Below, one piece after another: positions 53,201 to 63,975 of a stretch of 64,000 nt of DNA (its first letter is position 1; each line of letters opens with the position of its first letter). Under the pieces are notes generated by a model. The model made no database searches. It saw only the letters and a list, made by a program, of their open reading frames with translations, and was not told the DNA's origin. The stretch lies in assembly GCF_012273895.1 (NCBI RefSeq), contig NC_052113.1:4826195-4890194 (forward strand), written 5' to 3'. Source of the stretch: Zerene cesonia. Its lineage: Eukaryota > Arthropoda > Insecta > Lepidoptera > Pieridae. The translations under genes and the position numbers were made by a program.

Positions 53201-56200
53201 TAGATGTTTATTACATCTAACAAGATTTTTTTACATCGAACAAGTATTTGTACTAACAATTTTCACACCGTGATACTATCGGATATAAATAAATCAACAA
53301 TACAATTCAATATACTAAATGTCAATAATATTTTTCGTAGCATATGAACATATCTGCTAATAAGCTCAGCATGCATACATAACTTCACCACATATGATAA
53401 TTAATTAATGTTTCTCGCAAATAGGTATTACCACAGATAACATGCTACTATACCAGCATAATTATAGTATTACTAATATACTATAACATAACCAAATAAT
53501 TGGCGAAAATTCATACGTATTGTCAATAACATATTATATTAAAAAATGCACTTACATATAGAAAATGATTTCGAAGATGATGATTTATTTAGTGTATTCC
53601 CACTAGTGAATTTCATTCTGTTGTTGATCTTATTTGTGTACTAAATAAAATTAATGTGCTATTGTAAAAAATATAGTATGGATGTATGGATTTTTGTAAC
53701 TCTTTCACGCAAGAACTACTGAACCGATTGCAATGAAATTTGGTACGTAGATAGCTGGAAAAATGAAGTAACACATAGGAAACTTTTTATCCCGATATTC
53801 CTACGGGATACGGACTTACACGGATGAAACCGCAGGGCGCAGCTAGTTGTACATATGTATACTTTTTTGTAACATTTCATAATAATTACTACTATCTTAA
53901 TAGTCTCTTTTAATGAATAACATAAAGTCAAGCACATTTTAGTCTCGAATCGTTTTATATAAATTGTAGGTACCTTAATATATCTATAAGCGATCAAAGT
54001 CACGGGCTAAAACTATTTATGGTATAAACAAGAGCAAGAGTACATCCTCGTTAGGGCCATTCAATACACGGTGAGAGGATATGCCTCATTTGCTATTAAT
54101 AAAACGTTCTTACTATACTAGTAAGCTCAGTTTGATCCGATAAAAACCCGTTTTTAAATGCGAATTGCATAGTTACAGGTTTTTTACTTTTATTGAGTTT
54201 CTTTTGCTCTATGAATCCACATTATAAAACCATACATCAATAAGAGCTTAGAAGTTAGAATGCAATTTAATGTTTTATATTATCATAAAAATCCATTAAT
54301 AAATGCCATAATAAACTCGGTTTGTTAAACAAATAAAAAACAACAAACTGTCAATTAAAATAACTCAGCGTTACATAAAACAAATTATGCCATGCACTTG
54401 ATAAGTATAACAATAATTAATTGTTATATAACAATCACGTAATCACTATTTATATTTTGTAAATACAGCCATTTTGCATCAGTCACATAATGATTTGTTT
54501 ACATCCACGAATCGCTAATCGAATAAACGAATGATGTGTCATTTGCGAATTCATTTGCAATGCAAAATTGATTTTATTACTTTTCGATTCGTCACCAATT
54601 GTAAACATCGTGCAACAAAATGTCATTTAAGTTAAATGGTTTTTAATTCAATTTATTTGTAATACCAATTTTATTTGCAATAATAATAGGTAAGATAGAT
54701 AATTTGTCATCGTCTTTTTGTATAATAAAAATTGTGATTTGATTATTTGATATCAGAGAAATTATGGTAGTCGTACAATGATGTATTTCCAGCATGATAT
54801 TATGTAACGAGGTTACGGTACCGTAACCAAGACTTATCAGAACTGGGAACAAAATTGCTAAACTTTTCGTTTCGTACATTCTCGACAATGTAAGTCGAAC
54901 AAAATACGCTGTAAAAATAAAACTAGATTTGCGAATATAATCAATTGAGAACACGAGTTTGAGCGGGAAATCACTTCTGCGCCGCGTGTTTGGGGCCGGT
55001 TATACGCATGTTGCTACTATATCGTTGGTAATGTGTGTAGATCTTATAATTCTTTGATAATAAAGATTTTGAAGTGCAGATTGTTGCAGCCAGAAGTATG
55101 ATAGGTGTATAACCGGTTACATACGTTTTTTACTTCAGCTTTTTTAACGTCGATTGATACAGTCAGTTATGTTTTGTAGCGTCTAGACTTATTAAGTAGA
55201 ATTCTACTGTTGTTGTAGGCGTTTGCAAGGCCATTTATTATTCATGATTTATAAGTTCATGCTACTAAATATATGTGCTTTGAATGCATTAAAACATATT
55301 TAGAAGAATTAAAGACATAAGAAATAATCTTTGCGTAATAAATTCAAGTATTTGTAATAATATTTGTAAAAAAATTATGTACGTGTCATATCAATGGTTT
55401 AAGCTATCATTGATTAATAACTAATATATGTTATATGTGTACACTTACTCGTTTTAATAATGAACATTTTTTACACTCTGTAGCCATACATTTTTTAAAA
55501 TATGTTCTTCAAATGATGAAATACGCTCATATTTCAGGACATGTATTTTTTATGAAACTGAAATGTTTCAAGCCAAACAAGAATTTATACAAATATTTTA
55601 TAGTACAACGCCCATACATACGAGATAATTTTTAATGTTTGTTTGGTTCTTGGATTGCGGGATTTCATTTTATTTAAACGTTAAGTAAATTGATAAAGAC
55701 ATGAAATTTTTTATAAAAAAACCTTTTTTGCTATAATTTTTCTAAAAACCAAAACAACTTGAAAGTTTAATGAACCTTTGCATTAAACTCTCCAGTTAAT
55801 AGGAATACTGTAGAGTGTAGTGCCCTGAAACTGAAAATATTTGATATTGTTTTCTTGTTAACGTAATATATTTTTTATCTACGTCACAATGTCTAACCGA
55901 ATCTTCAAAGATAGTGGACCATAAAGGTCAGTCCATTAACCATCCATCAAATATGTCTAAGATACGTCTTATTTCTTTGCGATGGGTTTATGGGATAATG
56001 TTCTGGCTAAACAGACATTGTTTTATACAACCCATTAAATATATGGTCCATAAAAATGATACGGTTACTTTCTTAACCTATCGATAAAATAATGTAAAAA
56101 TAAAAATATCAGAATAACATAAGAAATTTGGCCTAAATGGCACAGCTAGTACAAAATAAATCGTAATACGTAATTATCGTATATTTGATTACATGAATTA

Positions 56201-59200
56201 TTTATTTACAGGATGTTTTCATCATGCTGTTGGACTTGGCTTGCTAGATGGACTCAAGGAAAAGTATGGCAGTCTGGTTCGTTTGGCGAAAGCCTCCAGA
56301 AAGCGGCCAGTGCTTTATGTATTTGATCCTGAATTAATGAGAGAGGTCAGTATAAAATAAGATAGTCATAAGTTTAGGTACATTTTTAATTACAAAATTC
56401 GAACTATTATGCATAAAATAAACGTAACAGAATAACAAATTATATTTGATTTGTATAATCACATTATGTCACTTGTTATGTAAATATAAATCATCTTTAT
56501 AAGAATTAACCTTATTTGTGTGAAACGAGAAAACAATAAAATACAATTTTTCTTCGTGAAAATTAAAAATGAAAATTATTAATCTAGCAAAAGCTCTCGC
56601 CGTTTGACAACGTTCTTACAATCTTGTATTTATTGTTGGAATAACGATAAACAAACGATAGAATCTTTATCTCAGCAATCCGTAAGACCGGGTACCCAAA
56701 TGTTTCTTAGGCATAAATTATTTGTACTAGAACAATCATTAATCTTCACTTCTTTTATAAATTGGAATGTGTATCTGTTTGTCTTTCTTTCACGTCGCAA
56801 CCGATTTTCTACCGACATCCATGTTGGTGAGACATTTTGTAATCGCTAGGTCGCTAAACGAGCGAATATTTAAATTTTTATGTTTCAAATATTAGTTAAA
56901 TTTCGAGAGTATGTAGATTCAAATCAAATTTTAGCACTAACAAATTTATGAAACAATATGTAACTGGCTTTGTATCTCAAAACAAATTGACAAACGATAT
57001 GTTATCAGTATCATTTAATATTGACGTAATAAGAGGTCATATTTACATCGTAAATTATTAGATTGCGACCATAAAAACGAATTATTGTTACCGACTTTAT
57101 CTCGTGTTTCACGCTTTCCATTTATGCAAATATAAACCTCTCATATCTTTAAAACATTTTTGAAAGACAAAACATTCTGTGTAATTGTAACCTTTGATAA
57201 AAAATGGAAAAATCACCTATATTTAAGTACGTCCCCAATAACTGTCTCTCAATATAAATTTCAGTTCAACTTTTCTATTGACATAATATATCGTATATAA
57301 ACATACGAAATATACCTACAGAAGAGTAGTTAGCACCACATTCAAAAGTGACACATTCAGAAAATGTTATAACTGTTATAACCTTTGAGTTAAGGTTAAC
57401 GAAATTAAATAAAACACAATATCAAAAGACACGTTCTACATATTCTATATTAAAATCACGTACACATATTGCAATTACGCTATGAAATAATCAAAAAAGC
57501 CTCGAATCCCGATGGATATCAAATTATTCGTTCTAATAATTCATATTCACCACTATTTGACACAAGTAGAGGTTGATGGCTTAATGGCCGTTGACACCGA
57601 CGCGAACGTTTGTTTACCTTTTTGTTATTTGTCTCTTACAATAACAAATAACCGCAAGCACAGATAATTGAATACTATACCCGCAAGTTACTTCCTTCCG
57701 TAAACATCATAAAAGATTATCTATTATTAGACTTTTAATATGCAATTGACTTATGGCTGACGTATTATTTTTACTTTGTCTGTATACTAGCTTTTGCCTG
57801 CTGCTTTGTAGGCATTGAATTCGGAGTAGTTTTGAGATTTTATCATACATATAACCTTCCTCTTGAATCAGTCTATCTATTAATAACACACCATCAAAAT
57901 CCGTTATGTTTTTAAAGATCTAAGCATACATACAGACGCGGGAAACGACTTTGCTTTGTACTATGTAGTGATAAATATAAGTATGAAATTTTTAAATGGA
58001 ACGAGTAAAAATAGTGTATTTTTTTTTACTTTAAAAACCATCTTTACGTATCCACTTGTTAATTTTTAACACAAATCGGTGACTCCATAACACATTTGCG
58101 ATTCTAAGGTCGCGACCTCGTTTATTTCGAAAGTTAGAACTAGGACGTTTGTTTTAGATTCGCAATTCGCATACGCAAGTGTATTAATTTTATATGAATA
58201 CGTAGAATCTTGCGGCTTTGCCTTCATCTGAGTATCACAGGTTTCAAGAATGTTTTGTTTTTACTTTAAAAATATACCAAGTTCTTAAGAACTAATGAAA
58301 ATGATACTGATTTCTCAATCAATTAATGAAAAATGTTCCAAACGAACTCTTTTGTAAAACATCCATTTATCCATCTAGCGAGGTAAATTAAGGTCTCAAA
58401 ACTTGACAATATAAGAAATACGGATACCTTCATTCGACGACATTCAACAGATTAAAAATAACTGTAAAAATTTACATGCGCAATCATATTTTTGTACTTA
58501 TTGTTACGATTCGGTGCGCTTTTCGGCTGCTTATCTGACGCCGGTCACGTGCGCGCTAATAGGGTAGTTATATCTGTGATTTATGCTTCATTGTTCCCGG
58601 AACGTGTTATTTATTGCGAGGAACTCTATTTCTACTGAACTTTTCAAGTGTTTGTGATTTATTTTAACAGGTCTATAACAGTAATGCGACTGAGCCTCCG
58701 ACGTGGGTTGGATCGCCGTTGGAATTACAAAGGAAGACGAGTGATTGCCCAATGCACAAGTAAATATTAATATATTTTAATAATAATATTTAGCTTGCTT
58801 TACTTGTAGTTGTTTTTTTATTTACAAAAATCCCTTTCGCTGAATAAGGATATAGTTTTATGAATAAATATAAATTCCTTTATTCATTTTTATATATAAA
58901 AGCAAATTATGATTAATCTATAAATATTTCAAAAGCATATTTTCGGTTAGAAATTTAGCAATGATAAAATATAAGGCGAAGAAAACTTTGGTCTTATAGC
59001 TTGTTCCAAAAGAACAACTTACGAGACCAATTGTTAGTTAATCTTTAAGACTGAGACTGCACTGAATTTATGACTCTGGTACTTTGTTCTTACCAATATA
59101 TTAGAAATGTAATAAATTGAATATATTTGCTAAATATTATGAAAATGTAACTAAAGGAAAAAATTAAAGAACTCACAATTATAAAATTATAAAAATGTTA

Positions 59201-62200
59201 TGTATAAGGATCTAAGATAATTATTTACGAAAACTATAAAGTGGGTAGGCTAAAACCTTAATATGCATATATTACATATGGATCTCGAAGAGCAACTTTT
59301 AATCTATATTACACGCGATCAAAGCCATAGTCTGGAGCTAGTATTAAATTAACTGTGACACAGATAACCATCTGAGCGCTTATATCAAAAAGACAATTAA
59401 AACAATAAAATTTATCACAGATTTTTTGGATATAAATGTTTTTTTAATTTTAACTTATGTTGAGATTATGTCTTTGTTAAGTAATATATAGTAATAAAGT
59501 TTATGTATTGTTATAGGAATGAATCAAATGCCATATGGTCAGCTCTACATATCATCTTACAAGACGGAACATTACTGAAAAGTTACGAAAAAGCATTTGA
59601 CGATATATCTGAAGATACAATTCGAAGGTAACCCTTTATATATATTCACATTCAAATTAATTGCCAATGTCTTAATTTCATTTGAAGAGAAGGATAAATT
59701 GGTTATGTAATAAACATTGTTGATTATATTGGATTTTTATTGTAAAGATAAGTATAAATGTAGATTATAAAGGATTGTATTCAATATGCTGCGATAACAA
59801 TAACAATATATTGTATATTATACAGTAAATGATTAAACAGTACCATATGATAACTTAAGATAAAGATTTTGAACCAAATCAGATATATTAATGTAGTACG
59901 AAATGTTACATAAATTACTATCATCAATTAAAAATTATTGTTTGTATGCCCAGATATCAAGATTCCTGTTTTATCCCAAGAGAGCATTTAATCGGGATAA
60001 AAAGTATCCTATCACCCAAATCAGCTCACACCCTGTCTGTATACCATGTTTCATCAAAATCCATTCAGAGGTTTTAGCGTGATTAACGGACAAACATCTA
60101 ACAAACAAACTTTCACATTTATAATATTAGTGTGATATATTAATGTTCAATGTTAACTTAGCGGAAGCAAGGTCTATAATCAATGTATGGTTAATGAGCG
60201 AATATGTCTTGTTATATTTAAAACCTTTTAAACCTTTTAAAATTTTTGCAAAAATAATACATCAAGTTACACATTATTCGAGAATTTAGGAGTTAAAAGT
60301 TTACCTAACCTCGAAAAAATTACAAAAATTAGTTGGTAAATATTAAAAGAACTCTTTATCCAAAAGGTTAGGCGAGCTCCGGCACGCAGGGAACGCGTTA
60401 AACGAAGAAATATTAACTGAAGTGTACCGTTGGGCTTTGGAAACCATCGGTGTTATGATGTTTGGCACCAGACTCGGCTGTCTTAACGGAACGGTGCACG
60501 TGCCTACAGAAGATAATAGGTAAATATATGCTTTATTTATTAAGCCAAAAAAGGATTTCCAAAAATGTGGATATTTGTCCTTAAATATCGAATTCTCGGT
60601 CTTCACTTGGCCGTCTCGTTACCTAATAAAAATAGCATAGGTCACTAAATGTATTTAAAGTTATTTTAATGTTTGAGTTTTATATTACTTTTATAAGTTT
60701 AAATTTATCCCTTAAAGAAAGAAAAGTAAATAAATTTGAATATACTTAGCTTCATTTCTAAGAACACAATTTAATCGTTAAGATTAATGATGGGCTTTAC
60801 GCAGTGGAGTAGTAATTAATCTAAGCCCTTTAGTTACAACGTTATTTCAATGAGCTTTTGATGAATACAATTAGAGTTATTATTTAATAATAGTTGGGAT
60901 GTATGAAGTTATCATTTCGAGTACTTTTTTATTTAGATCTGGCAGTACATTTAGTTTTCTTAACACGCTTCGCATTTTAATAAAAAGTTAGAAATTTTCA
61001 GAATTTTCACATGTTTTACTATATAGCTACGAAATTTTCACTAAAAATAAACGAAATTTCTCTCACCGTATTGCCAAAACCTAAATTTAATCCCAGGCAT
61101 CCCTGAACGATCTTAACCGACACACGGGTAATTTAGGGTTACGTTCAATTACTAGATAGCATCTTGCAGGCTTAGTCTTAGTCGTAGTCTAAGTCATAGT
61201 ATGTTCTCACTTATTCGCTTCAGTGTTTTCTCTATGAATTTTAATGAAAAGTTACAAAGCTTAGTTTGACTTCATTTCTGGTTGGAATATCAAAAAGGAC
61301 AGAGAAATGTGTTCGAGAAACGGCTGGCAAAGATCTTTCTCATCTTTAAATGTTATTATGCGGGAGATTACAATATGTTTTTATATTTTGTTGCAAGTCA
61401 AAGTTTTTTTAGTAGAAATATTTGAGGAAATCAGAACGGAACTGTAATCTATTACAAACAATGCCTAGTTTATTGGAAGATACGTTGTGAGCGCTCTGTA
61501 AAAGCCAATAGCGTTGTTCAAATTCCAGTAATATATAACAATCTATTACAGATAATTGGTATAAAAGCAGCTTAATTCTCTCCAAAGTCTACGCAAATAC
61601 GCTATGTGGAATTTGGAAACAGTATTCTCTGGGCAGCATTGTTTGGCGAGCTTACATTAATGTGCAATAAACGGCGTATACTGATTCCCAATTTCTAAAC
61701 ACAATGTGCTATCTTTATTTGTTAAAATAATAGCTTTAAACGAATCATTTTTGTATATACTCATTACTTGCAGTCTAGTCTGAATCTCAGACACAGTTCC
61801 AGAATGAAATTTAGTATGAGGGGGATTTAGGGGGCGATTAATCTATCTGGCAAAGATTAAATTTTAGAACTGATAGAAATACAATCTCCTTGCACTATCT
61901 CCATTTTCTGTAATGTTTCTCAATTCTAACTAAGTAGTTCTTCTATGCGTTGTTAGGTAGAGTTGAATTAAATTTTTCAAATACTAGGAACAGATATTTA
62001 AATAATTCAAAAAGTGTTAAATATATTACACCCTTAAATTTAAAGGGAAAAAACCCTTAAATTCAACTTAATAATCATTATTCGGATATAAGATTTATTA
62101 TTACAACGTTATTGAAATTTTAGTTTTATGTGTAAAAGACAAACAGTCAAACAAATACACTGTAACTTTATTAAGCCTTGAATTGTATTGCATAGTTAGA

Positions 62201-63577
62201 TTTCCTTCGATTATAGCGACATTTATAGTCTTTGCACGTTTTGCGAGTCGTATGACGAATTAATTGTTTCGCATTAGACTTTGGAATGTTGCATGTACTA
62301 TGGTGATTTTAATTTACATTTAAGATACATTACTCATTAATTTAACCAAATTTATTATTTTGTGATTAACTTCAGTGCAGTAAAGGCGAGTCCTTTATAA
62401 TATTTTAAATAATTTTAATTGAAATATTCATTAATAAAAGAAATAGGATCGCATGTAATAGAATATTTGATGGTTTTTACATTTAGTTTAAAAATAATTA
62501 TTAGTTTTTCTCAAATCAGTCTTAATCAATTCAAGTCTGATCGGAATTTAAGCTTTTTGGTAGTCCGCGTAATTGGGCTTTAAATATGAATAATTTTATG
62601 CTAATAAAACTCTCATCTATTTTCGCCAATTCACATATCGCCATGTCATTTAATTCGTATAATGATTTGATCACATATATAATATTTCTTTTCTATTATG
62701 ACAAAATTATCTTACTAAAATCTAACGTTAATAAATTATGTATATCACATAACTCCATATAAGCAAACGATTTTTGGGCTTTGGTTGAAACTATAACCCT
62801 TTTATCATATTTTCTTTAATGCAGAAGCGGTTTATACAGTATGGGTTAAATTTAAGAAATATACGAAAATAAAACGTTATTTCCAGAAGACCAGAAAAGA
62901 CGTCAATGGACGATGACATCAAAGACCTCTGCTCTCTATCACAGCGTTCCATAGACGATTTAACGGCAGCGGAACAATTAGTGCGATGCTCACTCGAAAT
63001 TGCTGACGAAAATTATTTAGTCCGGAGCGAAACTACGCTTAGACCAGATACACAAGGGTTTAAGGATGCTGTGAGGATTTTTGATAGGCATTTCAGGTAA
63101 GATTATAGGTTTTGTGCTAACTTTAAGTATTTATACTCATTTAAATAAACTGAAAGAAGGATCTCTTATTACTCAGGAAATTAAAGTTTCTACGCAATGT
63201 CTAATTAACTATTTATAATAATATTTATTACATTTAATCGGGATAAAAACTATCCTATTACCCAAGTCGGCTTATACTCTGTCTACCAAGTTTCTTGAAA
63301 ATCCGTTCAGTAGTTTCAGCGTGATTGACGGACAAACATCCAAACACACAAGCTTTCACATTTATAATATTTGTGTGATTAGTGTGATTATCCAAGATTC
63401 TCTATATCAGGTCGTTATTTAATTTTCAGTCTCACGGAACATTTCCTAGCTGAAGCTCGAAAGAATCTAGACTCAAGCGATATTAAACCAGAACAGATCC
63501 TTCTCGACAAACTAAAACCACTTGGTGAAAAGATGCTCCCCCTTGCAGCTGATGTGTTCCTTGCTGGCGTTGATCCA
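47194..63577 (+). CDS. Mitochondrial-clan cytochrome P450, 5' two thirds (8 exons, continues past window)
   Basis: Exons 47194-47225, 51446-51624, 56212-56345, 58671-58759, 59517-59627, 60367-60519, 62887-63096 and 63430-63577 join with GT/AG sites and matching phases into 352 open codons. Residues 12-34 are rich in Arg and Ser with no acids, as in a mitochondrial presequence. Then come IPGP (51-54), KEKYG (86-90), FDPE (108-111), a C-helix Trp (152), WALETIG (204-210) with RLGCL (217-221), and AGVD of the I-helix (348-351). In P450 families this order is diagnostic, and WALE-x-IG plus RLGCL points to the mitochondrial clan (CYP301/49/12/333/339 group). Such enzymes are monooxygenases on the matrix side of the inner membrane, fed electrons by adrenodoxin. 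The substrate and subfamily cannot be told from this part. The ExxR and heme-Cys exons are outside the window. Oddities: WxxxH instead of WxxxR, and Pro after AGVD. Confidence 0.88.
49329..49485 (-). mobile_element. Helitron family B, in P450 intron 1
   Basis: It matches family B (AGCTGACTCGGCAAACGCTC, GAATCGGTCCATTTCGGAGG), slightly shortened. Confidence 0.68.
51138..51205 (-). mobile_element. Helitron family A, short 3'-end fragment
   Basis: TTAGCTGCACCCCCCGGTTT and CACCCGCGTAAGTCTG match the hairpin end of family A. The rest is lost. Confidence 0.65.
51446..51624 (+). CDS. P450 exon 2: mitochondrial presequence and Pro-rich hinge
   Basis: Acceptor CTCAG, donor ATAG/GTAATA. It encodes residues 12-70: a basic, Ser/Thr-rich stretch (MSRHRRLSTSSPRRTS...) without Asp or Glu, then YKRFSEIPGP, the Pro-rich hinge that opens the P450 fold. 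The lack of an N-terminal hydrophobic anchor separates it from microsomal CYPs. Confidence 0.85.
51810..51950 (-). mobile_element. Helitron-like element, family F, truncated
   Basis: It starts CTAGACACTCGTCCCGGCTC and shares ATCAAGATTCCTGTTTTA and TATCCTATCACCC with the copy at 59946. The far end is missing. Confidence 0.6.
52039..52206 (-). mobile_element. Helitron-like element, family C, in P450 intron 2
   Basis: On the minus strand TCTTTATATATAAAAATC leads to a GAAGTTCGCCGGGACAGCTAG-type end at an A/T site. This is the only copy here. Confidence 0.72.
52238..52439 (+). mobile_element. Helitron family A, in P450 intron 2
   Basis: It starts TCCTACTAATATTATAAATG, with a GTGTGTGTGT run and a GC-rich hairpin. 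It ends CTAC, one base off the usual CTAG. Confidence 0.8.
52812..53127. mobile_element. hAT-type MITE with target duplication
   Basis: The element 52820-53119 (300 bp) begins CAGTGGCGGATTT and ends AAATCCGCCACTG, perfect 13-bp inverted ends. It is flanked by GGCACAAG and GGCACAAT, a 7/8 match. CAG-type ends with an 8-bp duplication are the hallmark of hAT transposons. It has no coding capacity and lies in P450 intron 2. Confidence 0.85.
53190..53230. repeat. Perfect inverted repeat, 17-bp arms, 7-base loop
   Basis: 53190-53206 (AAAAATCTTGTTAGATG) and 53214-53230 are exact reverse complements. It lies 70 bp past the hAT MITE, in P450 intron 2. Confidence 0.95.
53678..53846 (+). mobile_element. 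Helitron family A, 5'-truncated, in P450 intron 2
   Basis: The interior (TGAACCGATTGCAATGAAAT) and CTAG end match family A. The TCCTAC start is missing. Confidence 0.75.
54811..54828. repeat. 18-bp perfect palindrome
   Basis: GGTTACGGTACCGTAACC in P450 intron 2 is identical on both strands and is GC-rich for this region. Confidence 0.95.
56212..56345 (+). CDS. P450 exon 3: A-helix and beta-1 region
   Basis: Acceptor TTTACAG, donor GAG/GTCAGT, phase 1 in and 0 out. Residues 72-115 include LKEKYGSLVRL and LYVFDPELMRE, which match the P450 pattern of YG.(I/L)(V/Y)R followed by a FDPE block. Confidence 0.85.
56346..58670 (+). other. P450 intron 3
   Basis: A 2.3-kb intron with a full-length family-D Helitron (57787-57971) and a GC-rich patch containing a CACGTG E-box near 58545. 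The rest is AT-rich and featureless. Confidence 0.7.
57787..57971 (-). mobile_element. Helitron family D, in P450 intron 3
   Basis: CTAG at 57787, then AATTCGGAGTAGTTTTGAG, ATATAACCTTCCTCTTGAAT and ACTATGTAGTGA. Both ends are present. Confidence 0.78.
58671..58759 (+). CDS. P450 exon 4: B-helix to B-C loop
   Basis: Acceptor TTTTAACAG, donor AA/GTAAAT. Residues 116-144 (VYNSNATEPPTWVG...) fill the place of the usual 'EG.xPxR' segment and are quite divergent from it. Phases match both neighbours. Confidence 0.8.
59517..59627 (+). CDS. P450 exon 5: C-helix
   Basis: Acceptor TTATAG, donor AAG/GTAACC. Residues 146-181 contain AIWSALHIIL, the C-helix position. The Trp is kept at 152, but residue 156 is His where most P450s have the Arg that pairs with a heme propionate. 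Confidence 0.82.
59946..60135 (-). mobile_element. Helitron-like element, family F, in P450 intron 5
   Basis: ATCAAGATTCCTGTTTTATC, then CACATTTATAATATTAGTGTGA at its end (TCACAC on the minus strand). The CTAG end is lost. Confidence 0.65.
60367..60519 (+). CDS. P450 exon 6: D/E-helix block
   Basis: Acceptor CAAAAG, donor AATAG/GTAAAT. Residues 183-232 carry EVYRWALETIG and GTRLGCL, the most clan-specific segment seen here and typical of insect mitochondrial P450s. Confidence 0.88.
60520..62886 (+). other. P450 intron 6
   Basis: A 2.4-kb intron, AT-rich. I see no repeat family or coding signal in it. Confidence 0.65.
62887..63096 (+). CDS. P450 exon 7: F/G region
   Basis: Acceptor TTTCCAG, donor TTTCAG/GTAAGA. 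Residues 234-302 are charged and variable (substrate-recognition region), ending in GFKDAVRIFDRHF, which suits the F-G helix part. Phases match both neighbours. Confidence 0.85.
63231..63378 (-). mobile_element. Helitron-like element, family F, in P450 intron 7
   Basis: ATTTAATCGGGATAAAAAC, GCGTGATTGACGGACAAAC and TTATAATATTTGTGTGA match the copy at 59946. It fills almost half of this 333-bp intron. Confidence 0.65.
63430..63577 (+). CDS. P450 exon 8: G/H-helices and start of I-helix
   Basis: Acceptor TTTTCAG, donor CCA/GTGAGT. Residues 304-352 end in LAADVFLAGVDP, the first half of the I-helix. AGVD is the usual oxygen-activation segment, but the next residue is Pro rather than Thr unless the codon is redefined by another donor. 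Confidence 0.87.
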
Positions 63578-63975
63578 GTGAGTTTTTTTTATTTAGAAAT
63601 CTATTTATTTACGGCAAATTTATGTATGTAGGGGATTTTTTTATAGCGAGCATATTCTAAGTCCCGCAACTGAAAAACTGATGTAGTAACTAAACATTTG
63701 CATTATAGTTCAGTATATAAAGTAAATGAAATCGCAAATATCAGTTATGAATTGTTTAATTTATTTTAAAACCTCTTAGAGCGTCTACATAAAAACTACT
63801 TATAATTTACAAAAATAGATAGAAAAAAAACGATACTGACAATAATGGGGTAAAAATCACTGTTTATTTAATCCCAGCCTATTTAAAAAGAAAAAACATA
63901 ATACTATATATTCGTTAATCGTATCTTCATTGGAATGGTGAGAGCTTAATTCATTTCCCTATAGATTTTCCCCAT

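Larger units (their letters stand above)
51625..56211 (+). other. P450 intron 2, repeat-rich
   Basis: A 4.6-kb intron carrying four Helitron-like pieces (51810-51950, 52039-52206, 52238-52439, 53678-53846), an hAT-type MITE (52820-53119), a 17-bp-arm hairpin (53190-53230) and an 18-bp palindrome (54811-54828). Its right half (53847-56211) shows nothing else. Confidence 0.7.

Noticed and set aside
60343..60606. Minus-strand ORF of 87 residues
   Set aside because: It is the antisense shadow of P450 exon 6.
62906..63100. 64-residue ORF starting at an internal Met
   Set aside because: It is P450 exon 7 read through its donor. The exon starts earlier at 62887.
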